In this document: positions 15,311 to 23,108 of the stretch, in pieces
Numbering within the stretch: the first letter of the stretch is position 1
How the letters are laid out: every line of letters begins with the position of its first letter
DNA from: Sphingomonas taxi
GTDB taxonomy: Bacteria > Pseudomonadota > Alphaproteobacteria > Sphingomonadales > Sphingomonadaceae
Assembly: GCA_003243195.1 (NCBI GenBank)
Contig: QFQI01000001.1
Coordinates: 434,001 to 498,000, forward strand
Reading direction: 5' to 3'
DNA length: 64,000 nucleotides
Notes under the pieces: generated by a model
Database searches by the model: none
The model's input: only the letters and a program-made list of their open reading frames with translations
What the model was told of the DNA's origin: nothing
Made by a program: the position numbers and the translations under genes

Positions 15311-17599
15311 GTGACGATCCCGCCGCTCGACCGACGCGGTTTCCTGTCCGGCGCGGCGGCGACGCTGCTGGCCGCCCCGGTCGCGGGCGCGGGCGGCGGC
15401 TGGCCGCGCGCGCCGGTGGAGATCGTCGACGACCGCCACGGCGTGCCGCACGTCCGCGCGCGGAGCGCCGCCGACGCCTTCTTCGGCCACGGCTATGTCG
15501 TCGCGCGCGACCGGCTGTTCCAGATCGACCTCGCGCATCGCGCCACGACGGGGCGGATGGCGGAGGCGTTCGGCGCCGGCTTCGTACAGCATGACGTGGC
15601 GGCGCGGCTGTTCCATTATCGCGGCGACCTGGCGGCCGAATGGCGCCGCATCCCGCCCGCCGTGCGCGCCGGTGCCGAAGGCTGGGTGGCGGGGGTCAAC
15701 GCGCGGATCGCGGAGGTGCTGGCCGATCCGGCGCTGCGTCCGCGCGAATATGCGATCCTGAACGTCGTGCCGCTGCGCTGGGACATCCACGACCTGATGG
15801 TCGCGCGCGGCGCGGCGGCGGGCGATGTCGACGACGCGATCCGCCGTGCGCAACTCGCCGCGCTGGGGCTGCTGGATCTCGACGCGCTGGTCGCGCCGCT
15901 GCGTCCGGCCACGACGCTGCGGGTGCCGCCGGGGCTGGACGTCGCGGCGGTCGGCGAGGCGGACCTGGGCGTGCTGCGCCCGGGGGCGCTGCCGTTCGGG
16001 GCGGACACGCCGACGCGCACCGAACGCGCCAACGCCGGCAGCAACGCCTGGACGATCGAGCCGTCGCGCAGCGCGACCGGGCGCGCGATCCTCGCCAACG
16101 ATCCGCATCTGGGGATCGGCGGCTTCCCGGCGCGGCATGTCGCGCATCTGAGCGCGCCGGGGCTGGACGTGATCGGCGCCGCCGCCCCTGGCCTGCCCGG
16201 CATCATGCAGGGCCATACCGATCGCTTCGCGTTCGGCCGCACCAATTTCCACATCGACCAGAACGATCTGTTCGTCCTCGACCTCCACCCCCATGATCCC
16301 GAACGGTATCGCCATGCCGGCGGCTGGAAGCGCTTCGAGCGCGTCGATGTCGCGATCCCCGTGCGCGACGCCGCGCCGCAGGTCGCGACGCTGCGCTACG
16401 CCGTGCAGGGGCCGGTGGTCAGCCACGATCCGGCGCGCCGCCGCGCCACCGCGCTCGCCTCGGTCGCGATGCAGCCGGGCGGCAGCACCGCCTTCGCGAT
16501 GATCGCCATCAACCTCGCGCGCGACTGGGTGGAATTGCGGGCCGCATTCCGGCTCCACCCCTTGCCCACCAATTTCCATTACGCCGATGTGGACGGCAAC
16601 CACGGCTGGCACGCGATCGGCTTCACCCCGCAGCGCCGCCGTGGCGACGGACTGCTGCCCGCCCCCGGCGACGGCAGCCACGACTGGACCGGGCTGCGCG
16701 ACCATCGTGCGCTGCCCTCGGCGTACAATCCGGTGGCCGGATGGTTCGCCTCCGCCAATCAGGACAATCTGCCCCCCGGCTGGCCGGCCACCGCGCATTC
16801 GTTCCGCGAACCCTGGCGCTACGACCGCATCGCCGCGGTGCTGGCGGCACAGCCGCGCCATGCGCTCGCCGACAGCGTGGCGTTGCAGCACGACACGCTG
16901 TCGCTGCCCGCGCGGCGCGTGCAGGCGTTGCTGGGCGACCGCGACGGACCGGCCGCGGCGTTGCTGCGCGGCTGGGACGCGCGGATCGACGCCGGCAGCG
17001 CCGCCGCCGCGCTGTTCGAGATCCTGTGGCGCGACCTGGAGGCCCGCCTGCTGGCGCTGCTGGTGCCCGAACGCGCGCGCACGCTGGTGACCGAATTGGC
17101 GGCGTCGGCGCTGCTGGAGCGGCTGCCCGATCATCCCGCCGTCCTCGACGCCGCGCTGGCCAGCGCGTGGCCACGGGCCAACGCGCTGCTCGGCCCCGAT
17201 CCGACGCGCTGGCGGTGGGACACGCTGCACCGCGTGCGCGTGGCGCACCCGCTGGCGCGCATCCCCGCGATCGCCGCCGCCTTTCCCGCGATCGATGGGG
17301 CGGGTTCGGGCGGCGACGACCATAGCGTCATGGCGCGCTGGCTGCCGGGCGGCGACGACTGGCGCACGGTCGGCGGCGCGGCCTATCTTCAGGTGATCGA
17401 CGTCGGCGACTGGGACCGATCGCTGATGCTCAACCTGCCTGGCCAGTCGGGCGACCCGCGCTCGCCGCATTACCGCGACCATTATGCGCCGTGGATCGCC
17501 GGGGCGATGCAGCCGCTGCTGTTCAGCCGCGCGGCGGTGGAGGCCAACGCCACCGCGCGCACGATCCTGAACGAAGCACGCGCGCCGACGACAAAGTGA
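15311..17599 (+). CDS. Penicillin acylase family (Ntn) amidohydrolase, Tat-exported
   Basis: A protein of about 762 residues of the penicillin/cephalosporin acylase family, which self-cleaves into two chains and uses the new N-terminal Ser to hydrolyse amides such as acyl-homoserine lactones or beta-lactam side chains. Ser244 in AGSNAWTIE is the expected cleavage point and nucleophile. The segment before it (GVPHVRARSAADAFFGHGYV, ARDRLFQIDLAHR) is the typical alpha-chain start. A twin-arginine motif with hydrophobic stretch (DRRGFLSGAAATLLAAP) predicts periplasmic location. The start is taken as GTG 15311; an ATG at 15275 would overlap ohrR by 29 bases. The substrate is unknown; quorum-signal degradation is a possibility only. 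Confidence 0.85.
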   Translation: MTIPPLDRRGFLSGAAATLLAAPVAGAGGGWPRAPVEIVDDRHGVPHVRARSAADAFFGHGYVVARDRLFQIDLAHRATTGRMAEAFGAGFVQHDVAARLFHYRGDLAAEWRRIPPAVRAGAEGWVAGVNARIAEVLADPALRPREYAILNVVPLRWDIHDLMVARGAAAGDVDDAIRRAQLAALGLLDLDALVAPLRPATTLRVPPGLDVAAVGEADLGVLRPGALPFGADTPTRTERANAGSNAWTIEPSRSATGRAILANDPHLGIGGFPARHVAHLSAPGLDVIGAAAPGLPGIMQGHTDRFAFGRTNFHIDQNDLFVLDLHPHDPERYRHAGGWKRFERVDVAIPVRDAAPQVATLRYAVQGPVVSHDPARRRATALASVAMQPGGSTAFAMIAINLARDWVELRAAFRLHPLPTNFHYADVDGNHGWHAIGFTPQRRRGDGLLPAPGDGSHDWTGLRDHRALPSAYNPVAGWFASANQDNLPPGWPATAHSFREPWRYDRIAAVLAAQPRHALADSVALQHDTLSLPARRVQALLGDRDGPAAALLRGWDARIDAGSAAAALFEILWRDLEARLLALLVPERARTLVTELAASALLERLPDHPAVLDAALASAWPRANALLGPDPTRWRWDTLHRVRVAHPLARIPAIAAAFPAIDGAGSGGDDHSVMARWLPGGDDWRTVGGAAYLQVIDVGDWDRSLMLNLPGQSGDPRSPHYRDHYAPWIAGAMQPLLFSRAAVEANATARTILNEARAPTTK

Positions 17600-17702
17600 C
17601 ACACTTTCGCGCGCGTCGCGGCACAGGCCCGCGACAATCCCGGTGCATTCCCGTCATCACGCCGCCGCACCCGCGGTGCGCATGTGACAAAGGAGCGTCG
17701 CC

Positions 17703-18029
17703 ATGAACCGTCTGCACCGCCTGATCGCCACCCTCGGCATCGCCGCCGTCGCGCTGCCCGCCGCCGCCAGCGCCGCGCCGTGGCAGTCGATCGCCGCGCG
17801 TCAGTCGCGGATCGAGCAGCGCATCGACCAGGGCGTCCGCTCCGGCGCGCTCACCCGCCCCGAGGCCACGCGGCTGCGCCAGGATCTCCGCCAGCTCGCC
17901 CGGCGCGAGGACCAGTATCGCCGCAGCAACGGCCTGTCCGGCTGGGAACGCCAGGATCTCAACCGCCGCTTCGACGCGCTCAGCGCGCGCGTCCGGGTCG
18001 AGAAGCACGACCGCCGCCACCGCCGCTGA
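17703..18029 (+). CDS. Small secreted basic helical protein, unknown function
   Basis: A 108-residue protein with a clear Sec signal peptide (MNRLHRLIATLGIAAVALPA, cleavage near AASAA-PW). The mature part (about 85 residues) is very rich in Arg and Gln and predicted helical: RQSRIEQRIDQGVRSGALTR, then EATRLRQDLRQLARREDQYR. I recognise no catalytic motif. Similar short helical periplasmic proteins are common in sphingomonads. A good Shine-Dalgarno (AAAGGAG) precedes the ATG. It stands alone and ends at a strong hairpin. Confidence 0.75.
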   Translation: MNRLHRLIATLGIAAVALPAAASAAPWQSIAARQSRIEQRIDQGVRSGALTRPEATRLRQDLRQLARREDQYRRSNGLSGWERQDLNRRFDALSARVRVEKHDRRHRR

Positions 18030-18036
18030 ACGCGTC

Positions 18037-18063
18037 GTCACCCCCGCGCCGCGCGGGGGTGAC
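18037..18063. terminator. Perfect 12-base-pair hairpin, bidirectional terminator
   Basis: GTCACCCCCGCG and CGCGGGGGTGAC flank a 3-base loop. The hairpin sits 8 bases after the stop of the small secreted protein gene and downstream of the convergent gst gene. There is no T-run. Confidence 0.65.
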
Positions 18064-18120
18064 GCCACGGGCCGGCACGGCCTGCAAAACTCGCTCTTCC
18101 GCGTGGTTTCAAACGGACCC

Positions 18121-18732
18121 TCAGCCCTTCCGCTCCGCCAGCAGCGCGTCGTCGATCGCGATCGCGCGCTGCCAGGCGGGGCGTTCGCGCAGGCGATCGA
18201 GGTAGCGCATGAACGTCTCGCGCTTCTCCAGCATGCCGAATTGCGTGAACCAGCCCACCGCGCTGCCGACATAGACATCGGCGGCGGTGAAGCGGTCGCC
18301 GGCGATATAGTCGTGCGCCGACACCGCCACCTCCAGCGTGTCCACCGCGCGCGTGAAGCTGGCGTAGCCGACCATCCCCTGCCTGTCGTCGGGCACCGTG
18401 ACGCCCAGCGCCTTGTCCATCATCGCCGCTTCGAGCGGCCCGGCGGTGAAGAACATCCAGCGCAGGTATGGCGCGCGCTCCGCGCCGCGCGGCGCCAGCC
18501 CGGCATCCGGGAACGCCTCGGCCAGATAGGCGCAGATCGCCGCCGCCTCGCTCACCACCGCACCGTCGTGGACGATCGTCGGCACCTTGCCGAGCGGATT
18601 GACCTCCAGCAGCGCGGCCGGCTTGTCCTTCCAGTCGACCAGCACCGTGTCATAGGGCGCGCCGGTCTCCTCCAGCATCCAGCGCGCGATCCGCCCGCGC
18701 GACATCGGGTTCGTGAAGAAGGTGAGCGTCAT
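18121..18732 (-). CDS. Glutathione S-transferase
   Basis: A 203-residue cytosolic GST. The thioredoxin-like N-terminal domain has FTNPMSRGRIARWMLEETGA (Ser or Tyr-type catalytic site near residues 8-12), the cis-Pro stretch NPLGKVPTIVHDG and the glutathione-binding VVSEAAAICAYLAEAF. The helical C-terminal domain includes YIAGDRFTAADVYVGSAV. Its ATG overlaps the stop of the upstream dienelactone-hydrolase-like gene by 4 bases, so the two are coupled. Such pairs suggest detoxification of electrophilic or aromatic compounds, but the substrate is not readable. Confidence 0.9.
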   Translation of the reverse strand: MTLTFFTNPMSRGRIARWMLEETGAPYDTVLVDWKDKPAALLEVNPLGKVPTIVHDGAVVSEAAAICAYLAEAFPDAGLAPRGAERAPYLRWMFFTAGPLEAAMMDKALGVTVPDDRQGMVGYASFTRAVDTLEVAVSAHDYIAGDRFTAADVYVGSAVGWFTQFGMLEKRETFMRYLDRLRERPAWQRAIAIDDALLAERKG

Positions 18733-19625
18733 GCGGGTGGATCCAGATGCTGGTGGAAGAAGGCGATCGTACGCCCCCAGGCGAGGTCGGCGGCCGGCTT
18801 GTCATAGCGTTGCGCGGCGGTGTCGTTGTTGAAGGCGTGGTCGACGCCGGGATAGGTGAACGCCTCCACCGGCTTGCCCGCCGCCTTCAGCGCGGCCACC
18901 CATGGCTCGCCGGTCTGCGCGACGCGCGCGTCCTTGCCGGCGTAATGCAGCATCAGCGGCACCGCCAGCCGGTCCGCCTCCGCCGGATCGGGCGCCGGCC
19001 CGTAATAGCTGACCGCCGCTGCCAGTCCCGGCCCCGCCGCCAGCGCGACGCGGTTCGCCAGCGCCCCGCCCCAGCAGAAGCCGACCGTGCCCACCCGGCC
19101 GGTGCCATGCGCCAGCCGGCCGAGCCGCCCGACCGTCGCCACCGCCGCGGCGAGCACCGCGTCCATGTCCGCCGCCGCGATCAGGTCGCGCGCCGCATCC
19201 TCGTTCGCCGGGGTGCCGCCCTGCGCGGACAGAAAGTCGGGCGCGACCGCGAAGAAACCGGCCAGCGCCACGCGGCGCGCGACATCCTCGATATGCGGTT
19301 GCAGTCCGCGGTTCTCGTGGATCACCATGACCGCGCCGACCGGCCTGCCGGCATCGCGCGGCGCGGCGAAATAGCCGGTCATCCGCGCGCCCCCGCCGAT
19401 CGCGTAGCCGCCCTTGCGCGTCACCAGCCGCGCGTCGGCGGGGTCGGTCAGCGCCGCGGCGGCGGGCGAGGCGGCGATGCCGAGAATCAGCGCCTCCGCC
19501 GCCGCCGCCGACCCGGCCAGCGCGGTCATCTGGCGCAGCAGCGTGCGGCGGTCGCGATGCTCGTGGGTATAGGCGTCGTACAGGCCGACCGCGCGCGCGT
19601 GCAGGGTGGGATCATCGGTATCCAC
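18729..19625 (-). CDS. Dienelactone hydrolase family protein
   Basis: A 298-residue alpha/beta hydrolase of the dienelactone hydrolase (carboxymethylenebutenolidase) family. The nucleophile is Cys184 in GTVGFCWGG, with Asp in YAGKDARV and His in PGVDHAFNND. The family Glu in VMVIHENRGLQPHIEDVARR is present. An N-terminal extension of about 60 residues contains DRRTLLRQMTALAGSAAAAE, a possible Tat-type or membrane segment, so it may be exported. The start is GTG at 19625, backed by GAGGGGAGAGG just upstream. It is the first gene of a two-gene unit with gst. Confidence 0.88.
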   Translation of the reverse strand: MDTDDPTLHARAVGLYDAYTHEHRDRRTLLRQMTALAGSAAAAEALILGIAASPAAAALTDPADARLVTRKGGYAIGGGARMTGYFAAPRDAGRPVGAVMVIHENRGLQPHIEDVARRVALAGFFAVAPDFLSAQGGTPANEDAARDLIAAADMDAVLAAAVATVGRLGRLAHGTGRVGTVGFCWGGALANRVALAAGPGLAAAVSYYGPAPDPAEADRLAVPLMLHYAGKDARVAQTGEPWVAALKAAGKPVEAFTYPGVDHAFNNDTAAQRYDKPAADLAWGRTIAFFHQHLDPPA

Positions 19626-19942
19626 GGGCCTCTCCCCTCGCGATTCGCGTGACGCGGCGTTCGCGAGGGTAGCGGCTGGCCACGGGCGGCGAAAGACGGT
19701 TCCCCGTCGCGCCGGACGCGTCCGTCAGGAGGCGATGACATCCGCCGCCCGCCCGACGCTCGCGGCGCACCTCACCAAAGCCGTCGGACGTGTGGAAACG
19801 TCACGGCGTCCGGATCCCGCCGTCGCGGGAGATGGTCAGGCTGCGCGCGGCGACGGACGGCGGCGCGGGAACGACGGTGATGCGCGGCGACTGAGCGCCT
19901 CGTCCGCCGTCATGGCAATCCGGGAGCGCTGCCTCGTGCCCC
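19626..19942. other. Gene-free interval between clpS and the dienelactone hydrolase gene
   Basis: 317 bases lie between the clpS stop and the GTG start of the next minus-strand gene. I see no convincing gene, repeat or terminator here. A short plus-strand frame from 19735 has a good Shine-Dalgarno (CAGGAGGCG) but an Arg-rich, low-quality translation that runs into clpS antisense. The interval presumably carries the promoter of the dienelactone-hydrolase/gst unit. Confidence 0.5.
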
Positions 19943-20296
19943 TCACGCCTTCTCCAGCGTGCATTGCAGCGGGTGCTGGTTCTGCCGCGCGAAGTCCATC
20001 ACCTGGCTCACCTTCGTCTCGGCGACTTCGTAGCTGAACACGCCGCACACGCCGACGCCCTTCTGGTGGACGTGCAGCATCACCTGCGTCGCCTCCTCCA
20101 CGCTCATGCGGAAGAAACGCTGGAGGCACAGCACGACGAATTCCATCGGCGTGTAATCGTCGTTGAGCATCAGCACGCGGTATGGCGTCGGCTTCCTGGT
20201 GCGCGTGCGCGTACGGGTGGCGACGCCGACCCCGGTGCCGTCACCGTCGGCATCGTCGCTCTGGCCCGCGGCCATCGGGACAATCAACTGCTGCAT
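19943..20296 (-). CDS. clpS: ATP-dependent Clp protease adaptor ClpS
   Basis: A 117-residue adaptor that delivers N-degron substrates to ClpAP. The conserved core is present: YRVLMLNDDYTPMEFVVLCL (with the DD substrate-binding residues), then MLHVHQKGVGVCGVFSYEVA (HxxG and the ClpA-contact region), ending HPLQCTLEKA. The first about 35 residues are Asp/Thr/Arg-rich and disordered, as usual for ClpS N-terminal extensions. The start at 20296 (MQQLIVPMAAG) is tentative; MAAGQSDD at codon 8 is the alternative. No clpA is adjacent. Confidence 0.95.
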   Translation of the reverse strand: MQQLIVPMAAGQSDDADGDGTGVGVATRTRTRTRKPTPYRVLMLNDDYTPMEFVVLCLQRFFRMSVEEATQVMLHVHQKGVGVCGVFSYEVAETKVSQVMDFARQNQHPLQCTLEKA

Positions 20297-20350
20297 GGAC
20301 ACCGCCGGAATATGGCACCGCGCCGGGAGAGGGCAAGCCCGCAAATGACG

Positions 20351-20380
20351 AAAAGGGCGGCCGCGTCGCCGCGACCGCCC
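20351..20380 (-). terminator. Intrinsic terminator after the phasin gene
   Basis: On the minus strand GGGCGG pairs with CCGCCC, with an inner CGCG pair (20355-20380), followed by TTTT (20354-20351). It lies 25 bases after the phasin stop and should end the phaC-phasin transcript. Confidence 0.7.
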
Positions 20381-20405
20381 GTTTCGCCGTCGTGATCGCG
20401 CCGGA

Positions 20406-21176
20406 TCAGGCGGCGGTGCGGAACTTGTCGGCCGCCACGGCCAAGCGGTTCTGCAACGGCTTGGCGACGTCGCCGGCCAGCTTCAGCGTCGCCTCGGTCG
20501 AACGCGACGCTTCCTTGACGACCGCGTCGAACGAGGAGCGGACGAACTCGGCCTGGATCTGCACCAGTTCGGTCGGCGACTTCACCGATGCGAGCGTCTG
20601 GAACACCGACGCGGTGCTGTCGTAGCGCGCGCGGGCGAAGGCGGCGGCGTCATGACCCAGCGTCTCGAAGCCCTGCGCGGCGATGCGCGCCGATTCCACC
20701 AGCGCCTCGACATTGCCCTTGCCGAACTCGGCGATGTCCTCGGCGACCTTGCGGCCCTTCTCCACCGCGCCGCGGGTCTGCTCGCCGACATTGGCGAACG
20801 CGGTCTTGGTCTGCTCCTGCGCCTTTTCGGCGAACGACGTCACGGTCTCGTTCATTTCGTCTTCCTTCTCTGCAAGCGGAGCCGCGGGCGCGGCGGATGG
20901 AATCTCGGGAGCGGCGGCGGGCGCCGGCGGCGTCTCGGGCACGTCTGCGGCGGCCTCCACGACGACGGGGGCCGGGGCGGATTCCTCCGCCGTCGGCGCG
21001 GCGAGGATGGCCGGCACCGGCGCGGGGGCCGGCGGCTCGGGAATGACGGTGACGGCGGCGGACGGTTCGGGAACGACCGTGCCAAGGGCCGGCGTCCTGG
21101 CGACGGCCGGGCGAGCGCGACGGCCCTTCGGTGCGCTCGGGTTGCTGCTTCCGCTCTTGCCGGTTTCGTCCGCCAT
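20406..21176 (-). CDS. Phasin family protein (PHA granule coat)
   Basis: A 256-residue phasin. About 100 N-terminal residues form a Pro/Ala/Val-rich disordered linker (for example PEPPAPAPVPAILAAP) that is unusual in length and gives the protein a two-part build. The C-terminal phasin_2 domain (about residues 105-256) shows the helical wording SFAEKAQEQTKTAFANVGEQ, VEALVESARIAAQGFETLG and SVKSPTELVQIQAEFVRSSF. Phasins coat polyhydroxyalkanoate granules and limit their size. It lies 83 bases after phaC in the same direction, with a candidate PhaR site between. Confidence 0.9.
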   Translation of the reverse strand: MADETGKSGSSNPSAPKGRRARPAVARTPALGTVVPEPSAAVTVIPEPPAPAPVPAILAAPTAEESAPAPVVVEAAADVPETPPAPAAAPEIPSAAPAAPLAEKEDEMNETVTSFAEKAQEQTKTAFANVGEQTRGAVEKGRKVAEDIAEFGKGNVEALVESARIAAQGFETLGHDAAAFARARYDSTASVFQTLASVKSPTELVQIQAEFVRSSFDAVVKEASRSTEATLKLAGDVAKPLQNRLAVAADKFRTAA

Positions 21177-21190
21177 ATTGGCCCGCTCCG

Positions 21191-21212
21191 TTATTGCTGC
21201 ACTGCACAATAA
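21191..21212 (-). promoter_or_regulatory. Candidate PhaR operator ahead of phasin gene
   Basis: TTATTG (21191-21196) and CAATAA (21207-21212) are inverted arms around a tandem CTGCA-CTGCA core. PhaR repressors bind TGC/GCA-rich sites ahead of phasin genes in other alphaproteobacteria. The site is 15 bases upstream of the phasin ATG, where binding would block transcription. Identity is inferred from position and core sequence. Confidence 0.4.
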
Positions 21213-21259
21213 CCGATGGAGGCGAGTCGTTCAAGCGCAGTGTGCACCGCAACAAATCG

Positions 21260-22966
21260 TTACCGCGCGCGCACATAGCTCCCGGGCGCGTCCTCGATCG
21301 CCGGCAACGCGCCCGCGCCGGGCAGGCGCACGCCCTGCGCCGGCACGGTGTCGGCCGCATGGTCGCGCAGCCATGCCAGCCAGTCGGGCCACCAGCTTCC
21401 CTTCACCTCGCGCGCGCCGGCGATGAAGTCGTCCAGCGATCCGGCCGCGTCCCCGTCCGTCCGCGCGTCGAACCCGTCGTTGATCCAATGCTGGTATTTG
21501 TTGGCCGCCGGCGGGTTCACCACCCCGGCGATATGCCCCGATCCCGCCAGCACGAACCGCAACGGTCCGTGCAGGTGATGGGTCAACTTCCACACGCTTT
21601 CCGCCGGCGCGATATGGTCCTCGCGCCCGGCCTGCACATAGGCCGGGGTAGTGACGACTGACAGGTCCAGCGGCGTGCCCGCCACCTGCATCGCGCCCGG
21701 CTGCACCAGCCGGTTGTCGCGGTACAGGTCGGTCAGGTACGACAGATGCCATTTCGCCGGCAGGTTGGTGACGTCGCCGTTCCAGTGCAGCAGGTCGAAC
21801 GGCATGTAATCCTGGCCGAGCAGGTAGTTGTTGGTGACATAGTTCCAGATCAGGTCGCGCCCGCGCAGCAGGTTGAACGTCGCGGCCAGATACCGCCCGT
21901 CCAGAAAGCCCTTGGGGCTCAGCGCGCCGATCAGCGCCAGTTGGTCGTCGTCGACGAAGTTGAGCAGGTCGCCCGCGCGGCTGAAATCGACCTGCGCGGT
22001 CAGGAAGGTCGCGCTGCGCACCTTGCCGGCCTCGCCGCGCGCGGTCAGCAGCGCCAGCGTCGCGGCCAGCGTGGTGCCCGCCACGCAATAGCCCACCGCG
22101 TGCACCGCCGGCACCGCCAGCAGGTCGCGGATCGTGTCCATGGCGTCGATCTGCGCGGCGACGTAATCGTCCCATGCCACGTCGGCCATGCTCTCGTCCG
22201 CCGACTTCCACGACACCATGAACACGGTGATGCCCTGTTCCACGGCCCAGCGGATGAAGCTCTTTTCCGGCGTCAGGTCCAGTATGTAGAAGCGGTTGAT
22301 CCACGGCGGGAAGATCACCAGCGGTGTTTCCAGCACGGCGTCCGTGGTCGGCGCATACTGGATCAGCTCGTACAGCGGCGTGCGCTTCACCACCTTGCCC
22401 GGCGTCGCGGCCAGGTTGCGCCCGACCTCGAAGGCGGCGGGGTCGGTGTGCGTCAACTGCCCCCGGCCGATGTCGGCCAGCATGTTGGACAGGCCGGTCA
22501 GCAGATTCTGCCCGCGCGTCTCGATCGTCTTCTCGATCACCTGCGGGTTGGTCATCGCGAAGTTGGACGGGCTCATCGCGTCGACGAAGCCGGCCGTGGC
22601 GAAGCGCCATTGCGTGCGCGTCTTCTCGTCCACGCCCTCCAGCGCGTCCACGCCGCGCAGCATATGGTCGGCGATCAGCGCATAGCTCTGCCGCATCCAG
22701 TCGAATGCCGGATGGGCGCGCCACGCCGGATCGGCGAAGCGGCGGTCGGTCTCCCTGGGCCGCGCCGCCTCCGCCGCCGGGGGCGTGACGAAGCGCTGCC
22801 ACAGGTCGAGGTAGCCGGTCCAGAAATCGCGCGCCTGCCCGGCCATGCCGGTCGGCGTGGCGAGCGGCACGCCCGCCTCCAGCAGCAGTTGCTGCGCGCG
22901 CCCCATCAGCCACGTCCAGTGCTGAAGATCGGCCAGATCGGGGATCGGCGGGGTCGGCTCGGTCAC
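21260..22966 (-). CDS. phaC: Class I polyhydroxyalkanoate synthase
   Basis: A 568-residue enzyme that polymerises 3-hydroxyacyl-CoA into polyhydroxyalkanoate. The lipase-like box GYCVAG places the catalytic Cys at residue 294. Other family blocks are FAMTNPQVIEKTIETRGQNL, PLVIFPPWINRFYILDLTPE, VSWKSADESM and the His region LAGSGHIAGVVNPP. Length and lack of a PhaE/PhaR partner fit class I. The start is GTG 22966, with AGAGAGGAC upstream; an in-frame TTG lies 12 codons further out. It is followed by the phasin gene, forming a small PHA operon. Confidence 0.95.
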   Translation of the reverse strand: MTEPTPPIPDLADLQHWTWLMGRAQQLLLEAGVPLATPTGMAGQARDFWTGYLDLWQRFVTPPAAEAARPRETDRRFADPAWRAHPAFDWMRQSYALIADHMLRGVDALEGVDEKTRTQWRFATAGFVDAMSPSNFAMTNPQVIEKTIETRGQNLLTGLSNMLADIGRGQLTHTDPAAFEVGRNLAATPGKVVKRTPLYELIQYAPTTDAVLETPLVIFPPWINRFYILDLTPEKSFIRWAVEQGITVFMVSWKSADESMADVAWDDYVAAQIDAMDTIRDLLAVPAVHAVGYCVAGTTLAATLALLTARGEAGKVRSATFLTAQVDFSRAGDLLNFVDDDQLALIGALSPKGFLDGRYLAATFNLLRGRDLIWNYVTNNYLLGQDYMPFDLLHWNGDVTNLPAKWHLSYLTDLYRDNRLVQPGAMQVAGTPLDLSVVTTPAYVQAGREDHIAPAESVWKLTHHLHGPLRFVLAGSGHIAGVVNPPAANKYQHWINDGFDARTDGDAAGSLDDFIAGAREVKGSWWPDWLAWLRDHAADTVPAQGVRLPGAGALPAIEDAPGSYVRAR

Positions 22967-23108
22967 GGCGGCGTCCTCTCTCTGCGCGCTACCGTAACGC
23001 AACGACCGTGCGGCGCGAAGCAGCGGCGCGGCTTTTTCTTTCGCACCGGGTGCGCAGCGCGCGCGATTGCGCGTATAGCGCGGGTCGACCGAAAGGAGTG
23101 TCCCGCCC

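Noticed and set aside
15248..17602. Very long open frame on the strand opposite the penicillin-acylase gene
   Set aside because: Its translation is Arg/Gln/Ala-rich without domains, and it mirrors a real gene; high-GC DNA opens such frames routinely. The same applies opposite dcp (60292-62895), pheT (36633-39284), the receptors and the GH3 gene.
19735..20037. Plus-strand frame with a good Shine-Dalgarno upstream of clpS
   Set aside because: The translation is Arg/Asp/Gly-rich without a fold and ends inside clpS antisense. No neighbour or codon pattern supports it.
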